From the NCBI GenBank assembly GCA_023213315.1, contig JAKCPI010013836.1, positions 45,170 to 109,169 on the forward strand: a stretch of DNA of 64,000 nt. Direction: 5' to 3'. This document shows, in pieces, positions 1 to 12,037 of the stretch (position 1 is the stretch's first letter; each line of letters starts with the position of its first letter). Position numbers and translations under genes: made by a program. Source of the stretch: Euborellia annulipes (Eukaryota > Arthropoda > Insecta > Dermaptera > Anisolabididae). Below the pieces are notes generated by a model. The model made no database searches. It worked only from the letters and a program-made list of their open reading frames with translations, and was not told the origin of the DNA.

Positions 1-440
1 AAAGTATATTGGTTCTCGAAATGAAATAAAATTGTTGCATAGTTTCAAGGGGCAATTAAAATGAATGATTTTTCCGAAAAGGGTGCTGATAGAAGGTTTG
101 AAGTCCCTGCCTGGTAGATATATCTTCCAGTTCAAGCATGTCAAAGACAAGTCCAGACGAGTTTTAGTCGAATAAAAATTGTTCTCGCTGAGGAACTATT
201 AAAATAGTAATAATACAAAAAAGGAATAAATAAAGATGATTCGAGAATCTTTGGACTAATCCATTTCTAAGAACTCTCAATATATAAGATCGGAAATAAC
301 TAAGAGTGCTATAGACAAGTCATAGCTTGCTTATAGCAATAGAATTAGGAGAAATTTAAGATTTTCTTATAGGACAGGCTGATTCATTGTGGAAGATGGT
401 CGATTTCCATCTCAGGGACTGTGGAGTTTAAGGGGGTTCG
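1..440. repeat. Interspersed repeat family T, copy 1 (first part)
   Basis: Nearly identical, in the same orientation, to 62,068-62,508 near the other end of the window. It starts at or before base 1. The copy is interrupted after about 440 and resumes at about 1,345, so roughly 900 bp, including a LINE tail, separates the two parts. No long open frame is present. Confidence 0.85.
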
Positions 441-748
441 GGACTGTTTATCATTTTTATAAGAAAATTCTCAAATTTTTACCATCGAATCATTGATGTA
501 TTAAATATTTATTCCCGAAATTTGAAGTTGATCGTCTGTCCCATTACCGAGAAATAAATTATTGAAAATTGTCCTTTTAACATGGAAGTAAATGGACCGA
601 GCTTTTAAAAGGGCTATAACTTCTATACAAATTATACCATTTTCAACAAATTTATACAGATCAATAATTCAACTTTTATGAATCGAATGATACATTTTTC
701 AATAGATTTGACAGTCTAGTTAATTAGTTATTCATAAATGTAAAAAAT
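441..748. other. AT-rich spacer, nothing recognised
   Basis: Low-complexity AT-rich DNA between family T and the LINE tail. No coding, RNA or repeat signal was recognised. Confidence 0.5.
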
Positions 749-1074
749 AAAAAGTTATTTTTTTTTTTATTTTTTTATGATAATGATGAGAGAAGGAGTT
801 ACACCAAAAAGGTGCAACCCCTAAAGGCCTGGGTTGGCCCCTCCATCGTGAAAAGAAGAAGAAAGAATTTTATGGGTTGGGGGGGGTCGAAGGTATCTGT
901 GGATACGGGTCTTAAATAGCTGAAGGTTATAAGTCGCGGGAAAGATGGTGGCAGGGAGCGAGTTCCAGTCTCTGGAGGTTATAGGGATAAAAGAGTTGGC
1001 GAAAGCGCTCGTTCGACTTTTATCCAATTTGACAGCGAAGGGGTGCTGAGCGTTAGAAAACCGCTTCTCGTATT
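749..1074 (-). mobile_element. 3' fragment of a Jockey/CR1-like LINE
   Basis: On the minus strand this encodes the last part of the reverse-transcriptase protein (SFIPITSRDWNSLPATIF and on to the C terminus). A 3' UTR and a poly-A tail follow, seen as a T-rich run at 749-775 on the plus strand. It matches the 3' ends of the copies at 30,900 and 51,506. The 5' end is truncated near 1,074, where similarity to those copies stops. It is a dead 5'-truncated copy inserted in or beside repeat family T. Confidence 0.85.
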
Positions 1075-1344
1075 TGCAGCCAACAGAATATAACAAAAGC
1101 ACTAGTGTAGAATTCCAACTCTATTTCTTGAAATCGTTTTTGTGTTAAATAAATGTTTTTATAATGAGAAAAAATTTATCTCAATATTCTTTTTATTAAT
1201 ATTATCAAAACAAAGATTTTTATTCGAAATTAACCTCATTATTAACAATTTTTTTATTAAAAAATTTAGTAGGCAGAACGTTGTCACTCTGCAGAAATAC
1301 AAAAGATTTTTTCGAAGATCAACCAGATAGATAAGCTGTCCCGA

Positions 1345-1560
1345 ACTCCCTTAAGTCACAAGATTTAATTTCTGACTCCAATCCTCACACACAAATATAA
1401 TTTGTTGGGGGGGGGATCCTAAAATATATTTTTTAAAAATCTAATGTTAAATTTGAAAAATAACGAAAACGATGCCGTATTCGATGAAATTTGCAAAAAA
1501 AAGCGAAGTTTAAAATAAAATTTCACAAAATGAAATCCCCTGGTTGAAAAGTCACCAACC
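1345..1560. repeat. Interspersed repeat family T, copy 1 (second part)
   Basis: Similar to 62,495-62,665 and, in part, to 11,565-11,735, with a shared block around AAAATCTAATGTTAAATTTG and the downstream block CCCCTGGTTGAAAAGTCACC. It continues the copy that begins at base 1. Confidence 0.7.
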
Positions 1561-2496
1561 GCCACTGATGTGTACTTATGTAGAAATCATTTTAAATTCT
1601 CACTATTTAATGGAATAGACTTTTGTGAGTTTACCCATCTAACTTATAAACGCAGCTTTATATATTTTTGATTAATCTATGTAATATTTTAATTATATCC
1701 AATATAACTAATTCAATTTTTTTGATTTCCCAAAATTTGTCTCTTAGCTTCCCTAATTGATTTCAGACGGATGTCCACATCACGATGAGATCACCAAAAG
1801 ATTGGGATAACGTCAACAAAATAGAGCGTTTTATTACAAACGCCCACTCACAAAAATTATTGTAAAATTATATTCTCCTTCAATCTGCCAGGTTCATTAT
1901 AATAATTCCAAAACTATCATAATTTTTCTCGAGAATATTTCAGCGTTTTTTTCATTTTCGAAAATATTTTTCTCATTTTTATATTGTTGTTTGCGAATCC
2001 TATAAATTTCCAAAAACATCAGTGTTATATTTGAAACTTGGAGAAAATTGGGAAATATTTTTGCTTGAAAAATGTTCATTTATAATTGGGAGTGATTATC
2101 CTTATGTATAATTCATAGTGAGTGTTCAGTTAATTAACCCGTTATTCAATTTGTAAATAATAACCACTGAGCCAGATTAAATAGTTGAATTAATATAAAC
2201 GTATCAATTACGAGAATAATTCTAGTTGATAAGATAATAAAGATTTAATTGAAAAGTTTTTGTACAATATATATGTGTGTGTGTTTATTTGTATCAAGCA
2301 GAGGACAACCTCTTTGTTTCTCTTTGTGTAATACAAGATTATTTAACTCTCCCAGAAAGGATCAAATAACTATTTCATAAAAACTAATTAATTAAATTTA
2401 CGTGTCAGAAAGAAAACCTCGTCATTGAACCAAATACCAGTATAACAAGCCCGTATTTAGGCAGTTTTTAAGGAAACTAGGCAAGATTAATTTAAT
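1561..2496. other. AT-rich DNA, nothing recognised
   Basis: No long frame, RNA gene or second repeat copy was recognised. A short GT run lies at about 2,273-2,282. Confidence 0.4.
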
Positions 2497-2747
2497 ACGA
2501 GTATAAAGGGATTTTAGGAGAGACGTTTACTTGCCAGAGTAAGCGGATATTAGGCTTTTTTTAAACAAAGAAGTTTCAAATATTTCTTTATGTGGACATA
2601 TTAATTATCGGCCGACCACCGTGGTTGTCTGGTTTCGGTCTACTATGAGACCATTGTCAAGGACTGAAATCTTCTTTGTTTAAAAAAAGCCTAATATCCG
2701 CTTACTCTGGCAAGTAAACTCTCCTAAAATCTCTTTATATATCTGTA
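2497..2747. repeat. Palindrome with about 75-bp arms
   Basis: The left arm (about 2,500-2,575) is repeated as its reverse complement at about 2,672-2,745, with a spacer of nearly 100 bp. The arms contain TTTAGGAGAGACGTTTACTT and its complement. The spacer contains a hairpin (GGTCT / AGACC at 2,636-2,651) next to GAAAC on the minus strand. This recalls a decayed hammerhead, but the CUGANGA core is not intact. It is probably an old foldback or PLE remnant. Confidence 0.75.
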
Positions 2748-4094
2748 TTTAGATTCAAATTCCGAGGGGATAGACCCTTTTCTGACAGTAAATTAAGCAT
2801 ACCCACTAATATGCTTAATATGCTATATGACATTCGACATTTTTTTTATTTTCATTAAATTATTATTGTGGCTTCTCTAAAGCAAACCCTCTTGGTATGA
2901 TTATTGAATTTCAGAAAAATATTATGAAAATCTAACTCAATTTTTATTTACAGAATTTTGGTATTAGAAAATTACCAGTAACAAGTAAATTTATTAAATG
3001 AAAGGCATACAATATAGATGACTATCTTGATAATCATAGCTTATTGGTGGTCTATTTGTGACCCCTATTTTAAGATCGGCATATAATTCTCCAAAAGACG
3101 ACTAAAAACATTTTATTTTGCATCTTTGACACATTTTAAATACGAAAGAAGCTACGTCTAAGAGTACTTTGAATACCGTTGTTGGAAATTGTTTTTTTTT
3201 TTTTTTGAAGTAAGGTTTGTTAAATAACTGGAAGTGTAGGTGCTATTTTAATCCAGAAAGGTAATTAGAAATATTCACAATGAAATTACTTTTTTCACTG
3301 TTTTTACAATCAAATAACATTATGAAGTCTTCAGGAAAAGTATTTATTTATTTTTTTATTTTAATATAAATTTCAGATATAAATAAATATAAAATAGTTT
3401 ACTGTAGTTGTTTTTGGTTATGAACTGTCGTGTTTGGATAAATATATTGCATAATTTCTGGTATGGAAAAAAAATCATGTTTTTTGAAAATGATTTATCT
3501 CTACAATTAAGTCATTTCTAAATACGAATAAGCGAAAAAATAAATTGAAAGTTTTTGAGTGAATTCAATTCACCGGCTCACTTAGAGTACGGAGTAAATG
3601 ATATGGTGATTAATAAATTATCGTAATAGAGAAAAAATTTTAAAACTAATGTTTCTTGGTAAGATTGTAAGATTTCACGACTCTTTCATTTTCGAAAATT
3701 TGTTTCTAATCTTTATATTTGTTGATGCTGTTTTATTCATTAAACAGTTAGTACGAAATCAAGGAACTAATTAAGAAAAGCCTAAGGCCTTCAGCCCATC
3801 TCATGCTTTAATATTTCCTTCGATTTTTTTCTTGAAGAAGAAAGAGATCTGTCTCTCACTTGCTGATGTTAAAAGAATTGGTTTGCCTGGATTCGATTTA
3901 ATTAGAATCTATGCGGTTTTATTTATTTGTGTGTATTTCAGTGTAAATGAATGTTGGAGATTATAGCATGCTAATTTTTTTCATTCCACCGTGAATGAAC
4001 ACAGGCAGAAGTACTACACGAGTAGGAGCTACGGCTAACAATTATGTTTTTTATAATTGGTCAAAGGTCAACCACAAAGAGAAAGAAACATACC
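2748..4094. other. AT-rich DNA, nothing recognised
   Basis: Repetitive poly-A and poly-T stretches only. No supported gene, and no second copy was found by eye within the window. Confidence 0.4.
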
Positions 4095-4245
4095 TCAAAT
4101 TTACTAAACTTTTAATTTTTGGCCGCTGCGCATTAATAATTTTTCTTTGATCATTGTTACCCAATGTTTCGCGACCAAAAAATTAAGTTACGTGACCTAA
4201 AATGGGGTCGCGATCCATAGTTCAAGAAGCACTGCTCTAAAGCAT
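4095..4245. mobile_element. hAT-like element end
   Basis: The right part reads GGGGTCGCGATCCATAGTTC followed by AAGAAGCACTGCTCT, which resembles the terminal region of hAT transposons (CAGTGCTTCTTAA...GGGTCGCGA on the other strand). A similar block occurs at 50,005-50,140. No transposase is attached. The assignment rests on motif memory and is tentative. Confidence 0.5.
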
Positions 4246-4755
4246 TTACCAACAAACAACAGTTTAAAAATCTACAATTATTTGTATATGATTTCACAAA
4301 ATAATATTTGGAAGTTTAACTCACATCATTGGAAGGGAGAGACTAACTTCTCGTATAAGATTGAGGAAAACAATCAACAGACGTAATTACCTGAAACAAT
4401 AAAAATAATAACATTAGTATAAAAAATTAGAAATTTAAAAAATAAAATTAGAAAGTACAAGGAATGAGATAATATTAATTATATAATAAAATCTAAATAT
4501 TCATTAAATCGTAAAATAATGTTATTATATTAAAACATTTTCAAAAAAATATTAATGTTAAACATAATTTATTTAATATTTTTTATCTTTTGAAAGATTT
4601 AATTTTAGTACTCATTAATTATGTTCTCCCACGTTTTGGGTTTTAATTCGAAACCAAATTATGGTAGTTATTGAATTTTAAAATATATCCTGGATAATTT
4701 TGTATTTAGCTTTTTATAACAAATAATTAAGAGTTGTTAATTGTACTAATCGATG
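4246..4755. other. AT-rich DNA, nothing recognised
   Basis: Very AT-rich with no recognisable feature. Confidence 0.4.
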
Positions 4756-5480
4756 TTATGGATTATTTTTATTATGTCAGAAGAGTTGTTTCACCCTTTG
4801 GGGAATTGAAACCGAATATATAAATTAGTTTACATTCGAAAAGTTTAGTGTGACTTGGGGGTGAACAACTTCAGGTGCATTGTCCGTCCTGAGAATAACC
4901 CTACAACACAGTTCCATCAGTCCCAGGGTTCCTTTATGAACTTTGACATCGTTTCCATCTCGGATCAGTCGATCCAGAATAGTCCTGGATTAATATCAGT
5001 CCCTGTATTTTTGTTGAGTTCATTTAAATTATTATAGAAAATCAAAAAAGAACTAACTATTAGATCCCAGATCTTATGGATTCTTATTATTATGTCATAA
5101 GGGTTGTTTCACCCTTTGGAGAATTGAAACCGAATATAAATTATTTTATATTCGAAAAGTTTAGTGTGACTTGTGAACAACTTCAGGTGACATTGTTCGT
5201 CCTGAGAATAACTTAAGGAACCCTCCAAAACAGTTCCATCAGTGCCAGCGTTCCTTTTGGAACTTTGACATCGTTTCCATCTCGGATCAGTCGATTCAGA
5301 ATACTCCTGGATTATTATCAGTCTGACAGTCCCTCCCTGTATTTTTGTGGAATTCATTTAAATTATTATAGAAAATCAAAAATGAACTAACTACTAGATC
5401 CCAGATGTTATGGATACTTTTTATTATGTCAGAAGCAATTCACCCCTTCAGAAATTAAAACCTAATGTCAAAAATGCAAT
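4756..5480. repeat. Tandem array, unit about 316-335 bp, 2.2 copies
   Basis: Units start near 4,757, 5,073 and 5,408 with TTATGGAT...TTATTATGTCA. The first two are nearly full length and the third is partial. Each carries AGTTTAGTGTGACTT and GTCCTGAGAATAA. The 60- and 82-residue open frames here are by-products of the repeat and do not resemble a known protein. Confidence 0.8.
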
Positions 5481-6460
5481 CCGAGCACTTGGTTTGCTCA
5501 CCGAGCTGGAACCACATCTGACATATAGCACGAGTAAAATTTTTTCACTCAAAAAATCGATCTTCATCATTAAAAATTTCGCAATCACTTGATTCTTAAT
5601 TTTAACATACATCCAAACCATTTGAAGGGTCAGTGGGGAAAAGTGAAGTAGTCAGTTTTTTTTCGATTTTAAACTGATGATGATATCTGTTGGTCTATGA
5701 TGGATAGTTTCATTTCCAATAAATGAAAGGTGCAAAAAACACCGATTTCATACTAAAACCTCAGTTTCTAAAACTCTGATAGAGGGAAAAGTAGCTGAGG
5801 TCCACTTTAAATGTCGTTTTATGCCAAATTAAAAATATGACTACCTACGTCGTTTTTCCCCCTTCATATATTTTGATTAGAATATTTTGACTATTCTAAA
5901 ATTCACGATAATTCGATGGAATCTTGTAAAAAGTACGTTCTGATGATAAAAAAAAGTTTACTTTCCCTGAAAAATCAATAAAGTCTTGGGATTTCTAGCT
6001 TCAAAATGAATCATTTTAAAATAAGATAATGAATGAACGTATCAAATAAATTTGAACAAAAAGAGTTTGCACCTTTAAACTATACATTTCTACCAAGTTT
6101 CAACTTCGCCTAGAAGGGAAACACAAAATTACAAATTTCGAAGAGAAATTATTTTCAAAAGTTTTCACTTTCCTCAATAATAAAATATTTTAGGAAATAA
6201 ATTTAGAAATAATCGTTAATTTTCATTTTATTTGAAATAATATTTTATCTAGAGGCGGTTTGTTTAGTTTACCCAAGATAATGAAGGCTAATGGCCCAAT
6301 AATAATAAAATTAATAAACAAGTTATGAAGCCGTATTACTCTAGTTCGTAATTTATATTTTCTGCTATAAATTTTTAATATCAAAAAAATATAAAACGTA
6401 AGTTTAATGTTTCTAGAGAAAGGAATATAGCCCATTATCATCCACTCACACCCTTGTATA
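5481..6460. other. AT-rich DNA, nothing recognised
   Basis: No supported gene or repeat. Confidence 0.4.
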
Positions 6461-7283
6461 CATACAGGGTATGGTCAAGTATTGTAATCGTGCATGAAAA
6501 AAGTGGTTTTTTCCTTCTTTTTTTCGAAATATCTCAAAAACGGCTGAAACTATTTTGATTAAAAAAATTGAGCGAAACCATGGCATTTCGCTCTACAAAA
6601 AAGCTCTAATAAGTGAACATCGAAAAAATTATATTTTTCGAGATAATAATTGTTTTGTCAAAATGTCTGTTAGGTCTGTTAGTTAGTCTGTCTGTTAGTT
6701 AGTCTGTCTGTTAGTTAGTCTGTCTGTTAGTTAGTCTGTCTGTTAGTTAGTCTGTCTGTTAGTTAGTCTGTCTGTTAGTTAGTCTGTCTGTTAGTTAGTC
6801 TGTCTGTTAGTTAGTCTGTCTGTTAGTTAGTCTGTGCGTTACCAAATTTTTGTGGACGAGCTAGCTCAAAAACTAGTGTGAATATCGAAACCAAATTTCA
6901 CACGTAGTTTTGGTCCATTGAGATTAAGAGCTGATTAGATTTTGGTGCATATCGACCCAAAATTAAGGGGGGTGGAGGGGGGTTAAAAATTAAAAATCTA
7001 GGCCATTTGAGCAAACTCAACCAAATTTTGTATACATAATCAGTGGACCCCCAGAAGTCTAAAAATGCAAAAACTAACCGCCCAAAATGGGGGGGGTGGG
7101 TCAAAAAATGAAAATCTTGGCCATTTACCAAACTCAACCAAATTTTGTATACATAATCAGTGGGACCCCAGAAGTCTAAAAATGCAAAAACTAACCCCCC
7201 CCCTACATGATTATAAATAATTTTAGGGGCCAGGTTGTATGGTAAAGTCAAGTGGATGGCCACATCAGAACACGTCAGCTTAT
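6461..7283 (+). repeat. Interspersed repeat family A, copy 1
   Basis: Starts with CATACAGGGTATGGTCAAG, a 7-bp-stem hairpin (GTATGGT / ACCATAC in the complete end), and ends CAGAACACGTCAGCTTATT. In order it holds the hairpin end, an oligo-T block, a (CTGTCTGTTAGTTAGT)n array at 6,660-6,840, the AGCTAGCTC block, then two G-rich units of about 120 bp. An inverted repeat of about 13 bp (TGTATGGTAAAGT) is subterminal at both ends. It encodes nothing convincing. The 121-residue frame on the minus strand repeats with the G-rich units and is not a gene. Confidence 0.9.
6660..6840 (+). repeat. 16-bp tandem repeat inside family A
   Basis: About ten copies of CTGTCTGTTAGTTAGT. Other family A copies have only one to three short GTTAGT/GTCTGT units here, so the array expanded in this copy. 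Confidence 0.9.
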
Positions 7284-8079
7284 TTATCTTTTATTTATAT
7301 AGCTATACCTGTTTAATTCAAATGTAAAATGATTCAATGTAATTGAATGGAAATATAGTATTCTTAATGTTGTTTATTAGCCTCATTTGGCCTCTGTCAA
7401 AACATATTAAAATTATTATAGAATCCCTGAAGGAAATTTATTATCTTTATTGTTAAAGAACAAAAGGGCAGTTTTTATTTGAAAATACAACACAAATGCA
7501 CAAAACTAATGTTTAATCTTCTCTGGCTCATTTATCTGTGATATTTCTTGTCCTTGAAGGGTCACAATGGATGACCGACAGAAGAGCAATTAAACTACCT
7601 CCCCCATAACTCCAACAGAAATACGCAAGAAGGATAAACAATCAAGAGAACAAACATTTGTCTTGGGGAAAAAGTAGAATCTCGACTACGCATTAAGCGG
7701 GAATTAAAAAAAAACAATTTAAGATCGCAGAATTCGAAAAACAAATTAAAAAGAAATATTACTTATTGGTTAGACCCAAAGGGTTGATTTCAGCTTCAAT
7801 TGCCATCGAAACTCAAATAAATTGAGAATCGAATAAAAGAAAGATTTTTAGATTGAATGGCATATAATGTGTTTAATTAACATTCCTCTTAATATTAAAT
7901 ATTGGAAATTGGATAACTCTAACTTAGAAAAACCTTTATCTAAAGACTGACACACACTATGCAAGTTTCGGGTATGTTTTTTCTTAAGATGACTTGCATC
8001 CAAATAGTGCTGCTTGTTGAAATGAATGACTGCTACCCACCCAGGATTAATATGTGACTTCATGCCAAAAAGAAAAAAA
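7284..8079. other. AT-rich DNA, nothing recognised
   Basis: No supported gene or repeat. A 71-residue frame on the minus strand (7,848-8,063) has no recognisable motif. Confidence 0.35.
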
Positions 8080-8250
8080 TATTTATAAAAAAAAGGGGAC
8101 CAATCGGGTACGAGACTGAATCCAATACAAAAAAATCATCCAAATTGGTCCACATGGTAAAGAGAAATAAATGAACAAACATAAAAAAAACAGACATTCC
8201 GTTGAATTGATAACCTCCTCCTTTTTTTCAATGTCGGTTAAAAAGACTTA
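8080..8250 (-). repeat. Fragment of repeat family E
   Basis: Carries GGGACCAATCGG and the end AACCTCCTCCTTTTTTTC...GTCGGTTAAAAA, a diverged minus-strand version of the repeat at 39,990-40,400 and of its minus-strand copy at 55,555-55,830. Confidence 0.65.
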
Positions 8251-8582
8251 AGATGAAGAGGCAAGCTTTATAAACTATAATCTAGAATAATTAAAATTAT
8301 ATATTATTATATATGGGTCATATTCCATGTCAATTCAACGACGTTTTCACGGTCACCATTTTCGATTTTTTTTCGATTTTCTGATATCATATTAAGTTTA
8401 TTATTTATATAGAACCTCCACGTAAAATGTTAGTTTTCTATCTTAACCAATAAGGAAATTTCGATTTTTTGAAGAAAATAGATCAAATTGACATGAAATG
8501 ATTGAATAAAGTGCAAAGACTATTTGAATGAAAAATTTTGGTGGAAATTATTATATTCTATAGTGTAAGTACTTCGAAAGGA

Positions 8583-8867
8583 TAACATTCTTTATTTTTA
8601 CGTTATTTAAATCAACTATCGTGATCTCAGAACAAAAAAAAAAACCGAAATTACAAAAAAAAAAAATCGAAATTAATCACTTCAGCTATCTTGTGGAAAT
8701 TACTTTGATTTTATGAGGTTGAAAAGTAAACTAATTTACATGTACTACCATGACTCTTTTAAAATCTATAAATTGCATTAAAAAAAATTAATCGTGAAAG
8801 ATGAACTAAAAAAGATTTTCGGGCAAAAGTATTTCCTTTAATTTGAAAGTTTATATTAGGAGAAAAT
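8583..8867. repeat. Direct duplication, left copy (partner at 9,233-9,545)
   Basis: Shares TTTAAATCAACTATCGTGAT, a long A-rich block and TTAATTTGAAAGTTTA with 9,233-9,545 in the same orientation. It belongs to the complex PLE-like locus 8,583-10,556. Confidence 0.7.
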
Positions 8868-8899
8868 AAGGACAAGTTTTTTTGTGTGACTTTTTTATT

Positions 8900-8945
8900 T
8901 ATCCACCAACGTTTCGTCGACTTTGCCGACTTCTTCAGGGCTTCA
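8900..8945 (-). ncRNA. Hammerhead ribozyme motif 1
   Basis: On the minus strand: CUGAAGA core at 8,932-8,938, one extra A, then helix II GUCG/CGAC, then GAAACGUU at 8,908-8,915. Helix III is the two-base-pair palindrome ACGU. Helix I pairs GCC with GGU. The cleavage site would follow the U after helix III. Mirror copy of motif 2. Confidence 0.8.
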
Positions 8946-9232
8946 AATAGTCATGTCACACATTCGTCTAAATTTTCTTATTATCTTCGTTACCATTGAA
9001 GGCCATCAGAACACAATTTTCAAAAAATATTTGGCACATTCACAAAAAAACACAATTTTTCTTTCTTTTCTTTTTATATTAACAATTTCATTAATATAAA
9101 ACAGAAATCACATATATAGAATAAGGCAACCCTGTTTTTTAAACCAGAATAGAATATTTTTTCATTCTGGTTGACATACGAAATGTGAAATTGATTAAAA
9201 TCTGTGGTGTAAGGATTCAGAAGAGAGAAAAA

Positions 9233-9545
9233 ATATTTTATTTTTAGGTTATTTAAATCAACTATCGTGATCTCAAGAACAAAAAAAAAAACAGAAATTA
9301 CAAAAAAAAAATCAAAATTAATTGCCACTTCTGCTATGTTGTGAAAATTACTTTTTTATATTTATGAAGTTGTAATATAAAGAAAAGAAGAAAAATTGGT
9401 GGTGAATGTACCAAATATTTTTTGAAAATCTATAAATTGATGAAAAAATTAAATAATCGTGAAAGAATGAACTAAAAAATTTTTGGGAATAAAGTATTTG
9501 ACTTTAATTTGAAAGTTTACTATTAGGAAAGAAAATGGACGAAAT
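9233..9545. repeat. Direct duplication, right copy
   Basis: Diverged direct repeat of 8,583-8,867. It lies in the loop of palindrome U1, directly left of the family A insertion. Confidence 0.7.
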
Positions 9546-9574
9546 TTTTTGTGGAGGATATTATATCCACAACC

Positions 9575-10284
9575 ATAAGCTGACGTGTTCTGATGTGGCC
9601 ATCCACTTGACTTTACCATACAACCTGGCCCCTCACTTATATTTAATATTTAATAAAATTATTTATAATCATGTAGGGGGGGGGGGTTAGTTTTTGCATT
9701 TTTAGACTCCTGGGACCCACTGATTATGTATACAAAATTTGGTTGAGTTTGGTAAATGGCCAAGATTTTCATTTTTTGACCCTCCCCCCCCCATTTTGGG
9801 CGGTTAGTTTTTGCATTTTTAGACTTCTGGGGGTCCACTGATTATGTATACAAAATTTGGTTGAGTTTGCTCAAACGACCTAGATTTTTAATTTTTAACC
9901 CCCCTCGACCCCCCTTAATTTTGGGTCGATATGCACCAAAATCTAATCAGCTCTTAATCTCAATGGACCAAAACTACGTGTGAAATTTGGTTTCGATATT
10001 CACACTAGTTTTTGAGCTAGCTCGTACACAAATTTGGTAACGCACAGACTAACTAACTAACTAACAGACATTTTGACAAAACAATTATTATCTCGAAAAA
10101 TATAATTTTTTCGATGTTCACTTATTAGAGCTTTTTTGTAGACCGAAATGCCATGGTTTCGCTCAATTTTTTTAATCGAAATAGTTTCAGCCGTTTTTTA
10201 GATATTTTGAAAAAAAGAAGGAAAAAAACCACTTTTTTCATGCACGATTACAATACTTGACCATACCCTGTATGGTAAAGTAAA
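9575..10284 (-). repeat. Interspersed repeat family A, copy 2
   Basis: Minus-strand copy running from AAGCTGACGTGTTCTGATG to ACCATACCCTGTATGGTAAA. It has two G-rich 120-bp units, seen as C runs on this strand, and the short GTTAGT block. It sits in the loop of palindrome U1. Confidence 0.9.
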
Positions 10285-10477
10285 AATAGGGTTGCCTTAT
10301 TCTATATATGTGATTTTTGTTTTTATATTAATGAAATTGTTAATTAAAAAGAAAAGAAAGAAAAATTGTGTTTTTTTGTGAATGTGCCAAATATTTTTTG
10401 AAAATTGTGTTCTGATGGCCTTCAATGGTAACGAAGATAATAAGAAAATTTAGACGAATGTGTGACATGACTATTTG

Positions 10478-10520
10478 AAGCCCTGAAGAAGTCGGCAAAG
10501 TCGACGAAACGTTGGTGGAT
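10478..10520 (+). ncRNA. Hammerhead ribozyme motif 2
   Basis: CUGAAGA core at 10,483-10,489, one extra A, helix II GUCG/CGAC closing a GCAAAGU loop, then GAAACGUU at 10,506-10,513. Helix III is the palindrome ACGU. Helix I pairs GCC with GGU. Type I layout with a minimal helix III, as known for Penelope-like retroelements. Confidence 0.8.
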
Positions 10521-10555
10521 AAATAAAAAAGTCACACAAAAAACTTGTCCTTATT

Positions 10556-10745
10556 TTTAAGGAATTTGGTGTTGGTACTTGGTGAAACATTTTTTAAAAT
10601 TATTGGATAAAAATGACTTGGTAGGTTTCACATTAAGATATAAAAAAATAAAACGAATTAAATTCGTTTTATTTTATTTTTTAAGATATAAAAAAAATTA
10701 ATTAAAACGAATTTAATTCGTTTTATTTTTATATCTTAATGTGAG
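10556..10745 (+). mobile_element. PLE-like leader block with an internal palindrome
   Basis: Begins with GGTGTTGGTACTTGGTGAAA, the leader also seen at 15,636, 30,200 and 46,508. GGTAGGTTTCAC follows, and then an AT-rich palindrome (10,640-10,740) whose arms contain AAACGAATT...AATTCGTTT. No hammerhead core is present, so this looks like a partial or internally deleted unit. Confidence 0.6.
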
Positions 10746-11564
10746 AGCCTCAAGATTTTATCAATAATTTCTATCTAAATAGACTTTAAATTAATGCATA
10801 TTAGGGACGGAAATGATAATAATAATTTGCTTTAATGAAGTCCAATTGAATATTCTCTCTCTCTATAACGAGTATCGTTTTGGTCCGAGTGCAAAAGGCC
10901 ATTCCTAGAATAATAGAAATTAAGAAATTAATCTCTAATAGTCTGAAACAGGTTTGAACTTGTATTTGGCATCCTTGCAATACACCTTAGCTCTAAAGAA
11001 AGAGAGATCATTCTATCCGCGCTCTTTGTAGTTATTTTCATCGATCAGATTCTAATGAAAGAATCGCTCACCCGCACATTAAATAATAAAAAAGTGAAAA
11101 CTTTTTCAAGACTCGGTACACTAGAGCTGCCCTAGTAATTATTAATAAACTTAAATATAAATTGTTCATTTATGGCTATACTATAATATAACATCCTCTT
11201 AAAATCTCAATAGAATAATTCAAAAAATATTTTCTGCCTTTTGAACCAGATATTCTAAAATCTAATCAGTACTATGTATTGATACAAACGAACTTTTTGA
11301 CTTTCCGTTCTTGGGCTATCGTGGGTATCGGAATTCAGACACACAAAGAGAAAAAAATCAATAGTTGAAAAATATTTTTCTCCGCGTTTCAGACATTTTA
11401 AAGCACAATGAGCAAATATTTATTTTTATGCGTGATTTAATACATTTAATTTGCATTATGCCTTCTACGAGCGCGTCAGTCAGTTTTCAACTATGAAAAG
11501 AATTGAAACATCACCAGAAGAAGCTGAAGTGAATATAGATTATCCGCTCTGTTTAAATATCAAT
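10746..11564. other. AT-rich DNA, nothing recognised
   Basis: No supported gene. A short CT run lies at about 10,855. Confidence 0.35.
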
Positions 11565-11735
11565 TGATAAAAAATCTAATGTTAAATTTGAAAAAAATAA
11601 CGAAAAATTCTATGATGCGGTTATCGATAAATTTTGCAAAAAGGAGCGAAGAATAAAATAAAATTTAAAAAATGAAGGTCTATTTTTTGGACAGCATCCC
11701 CTGGTTGAAAAGTCACCGCCCGCCACTGATATATA
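11565..11735. repeat. Repeat family T, internal fragment
   Basis: Matches 1,430-1,570, including AAAATCTAATGTTAAATTTG and CCCCTGGTTGAAAAGTCACC. It ends in a TA microsatellite. Confidence 0.7.
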
Positions 11736-11856
11736 TATATATATTGAATTTAATTAGATTGGAGTAATTTTTGGAGACGGACTGATAAGTGAAATTGAGT
11801 GGATATTGATGAGGCAGTCCAAAAAAAAGAAGATAATTTATACTATCTTTTTATTC

Positions 11857-11905
11857 ATAAACCGACGTTTCGGAGGCTATTCCCTCCTTCTTCAGGGTTT
11901 TGAAA
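11857..11905 (-). ncRNA. Hammerhead ribozyme motif 3
   Basis: Minus strand: CUGAAGA at 11,889-11,895, extra A, helix II GGAGG/CCUCC, GAAACGUC at 11,864-11,871 with helix III ACGU. Helix I pairs AAACC with GGUUU. Confidence 0.85.
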
Positions 11906-12037
11906 AGTCAGTGAAGGAAATCCAATGCGACATTCCCCTCTGTCTCCTCTTTCAGTGGCAGTAACAATAATATATTGTATTTCATTCTCAGCAGAATCAG
12001 AATGATATGTCGCATTGGATTTCCTTCACTGACTTTT

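Larger units (their letters stand above)
8866..10556. mobile_element. Palindromic PLE-like unit (U1) with two hammerheads, interrupted by family A
   Basis: The left arm (8,866-9,146) and right arm (10,286-10,556) are reverse complements of about 270 bp, each containing one hammerhead-ribozyme motif. The loop holds a diverged direct duplicate (9,233-9,545) and a minus-strand family A copy (9,575-10,284). The arms carry ATTTTCAAAAAATATTTGGC and its complement. No open frame for a reverse transcriptase is present, so the unit is non-autonomous or a relic. Assignment to Penelope-like elements rests on the hammerhead type and on the GIY-YIG-linked copy at 12.6-13.4 kb. Confidence 0.75.

Noticed and set aside
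2600..2670. Possible hammerhead in the spacer of the 2.5-kb palindrome
   Set aside because: The stem GGTCT/AGACC next to GAAAC exists on the minus strand, but the core differs at two conserved positions and helix III is not palindromic. At best it is a decayed relic.
6898..7263. 121-codon minus-strand frame, also seen at 17.3-17.7 kb and 33.1-33.3 kb
   Set aside because: It recurs only as part of repeat family A, breaks differently in each copy, and has no start context or motif.
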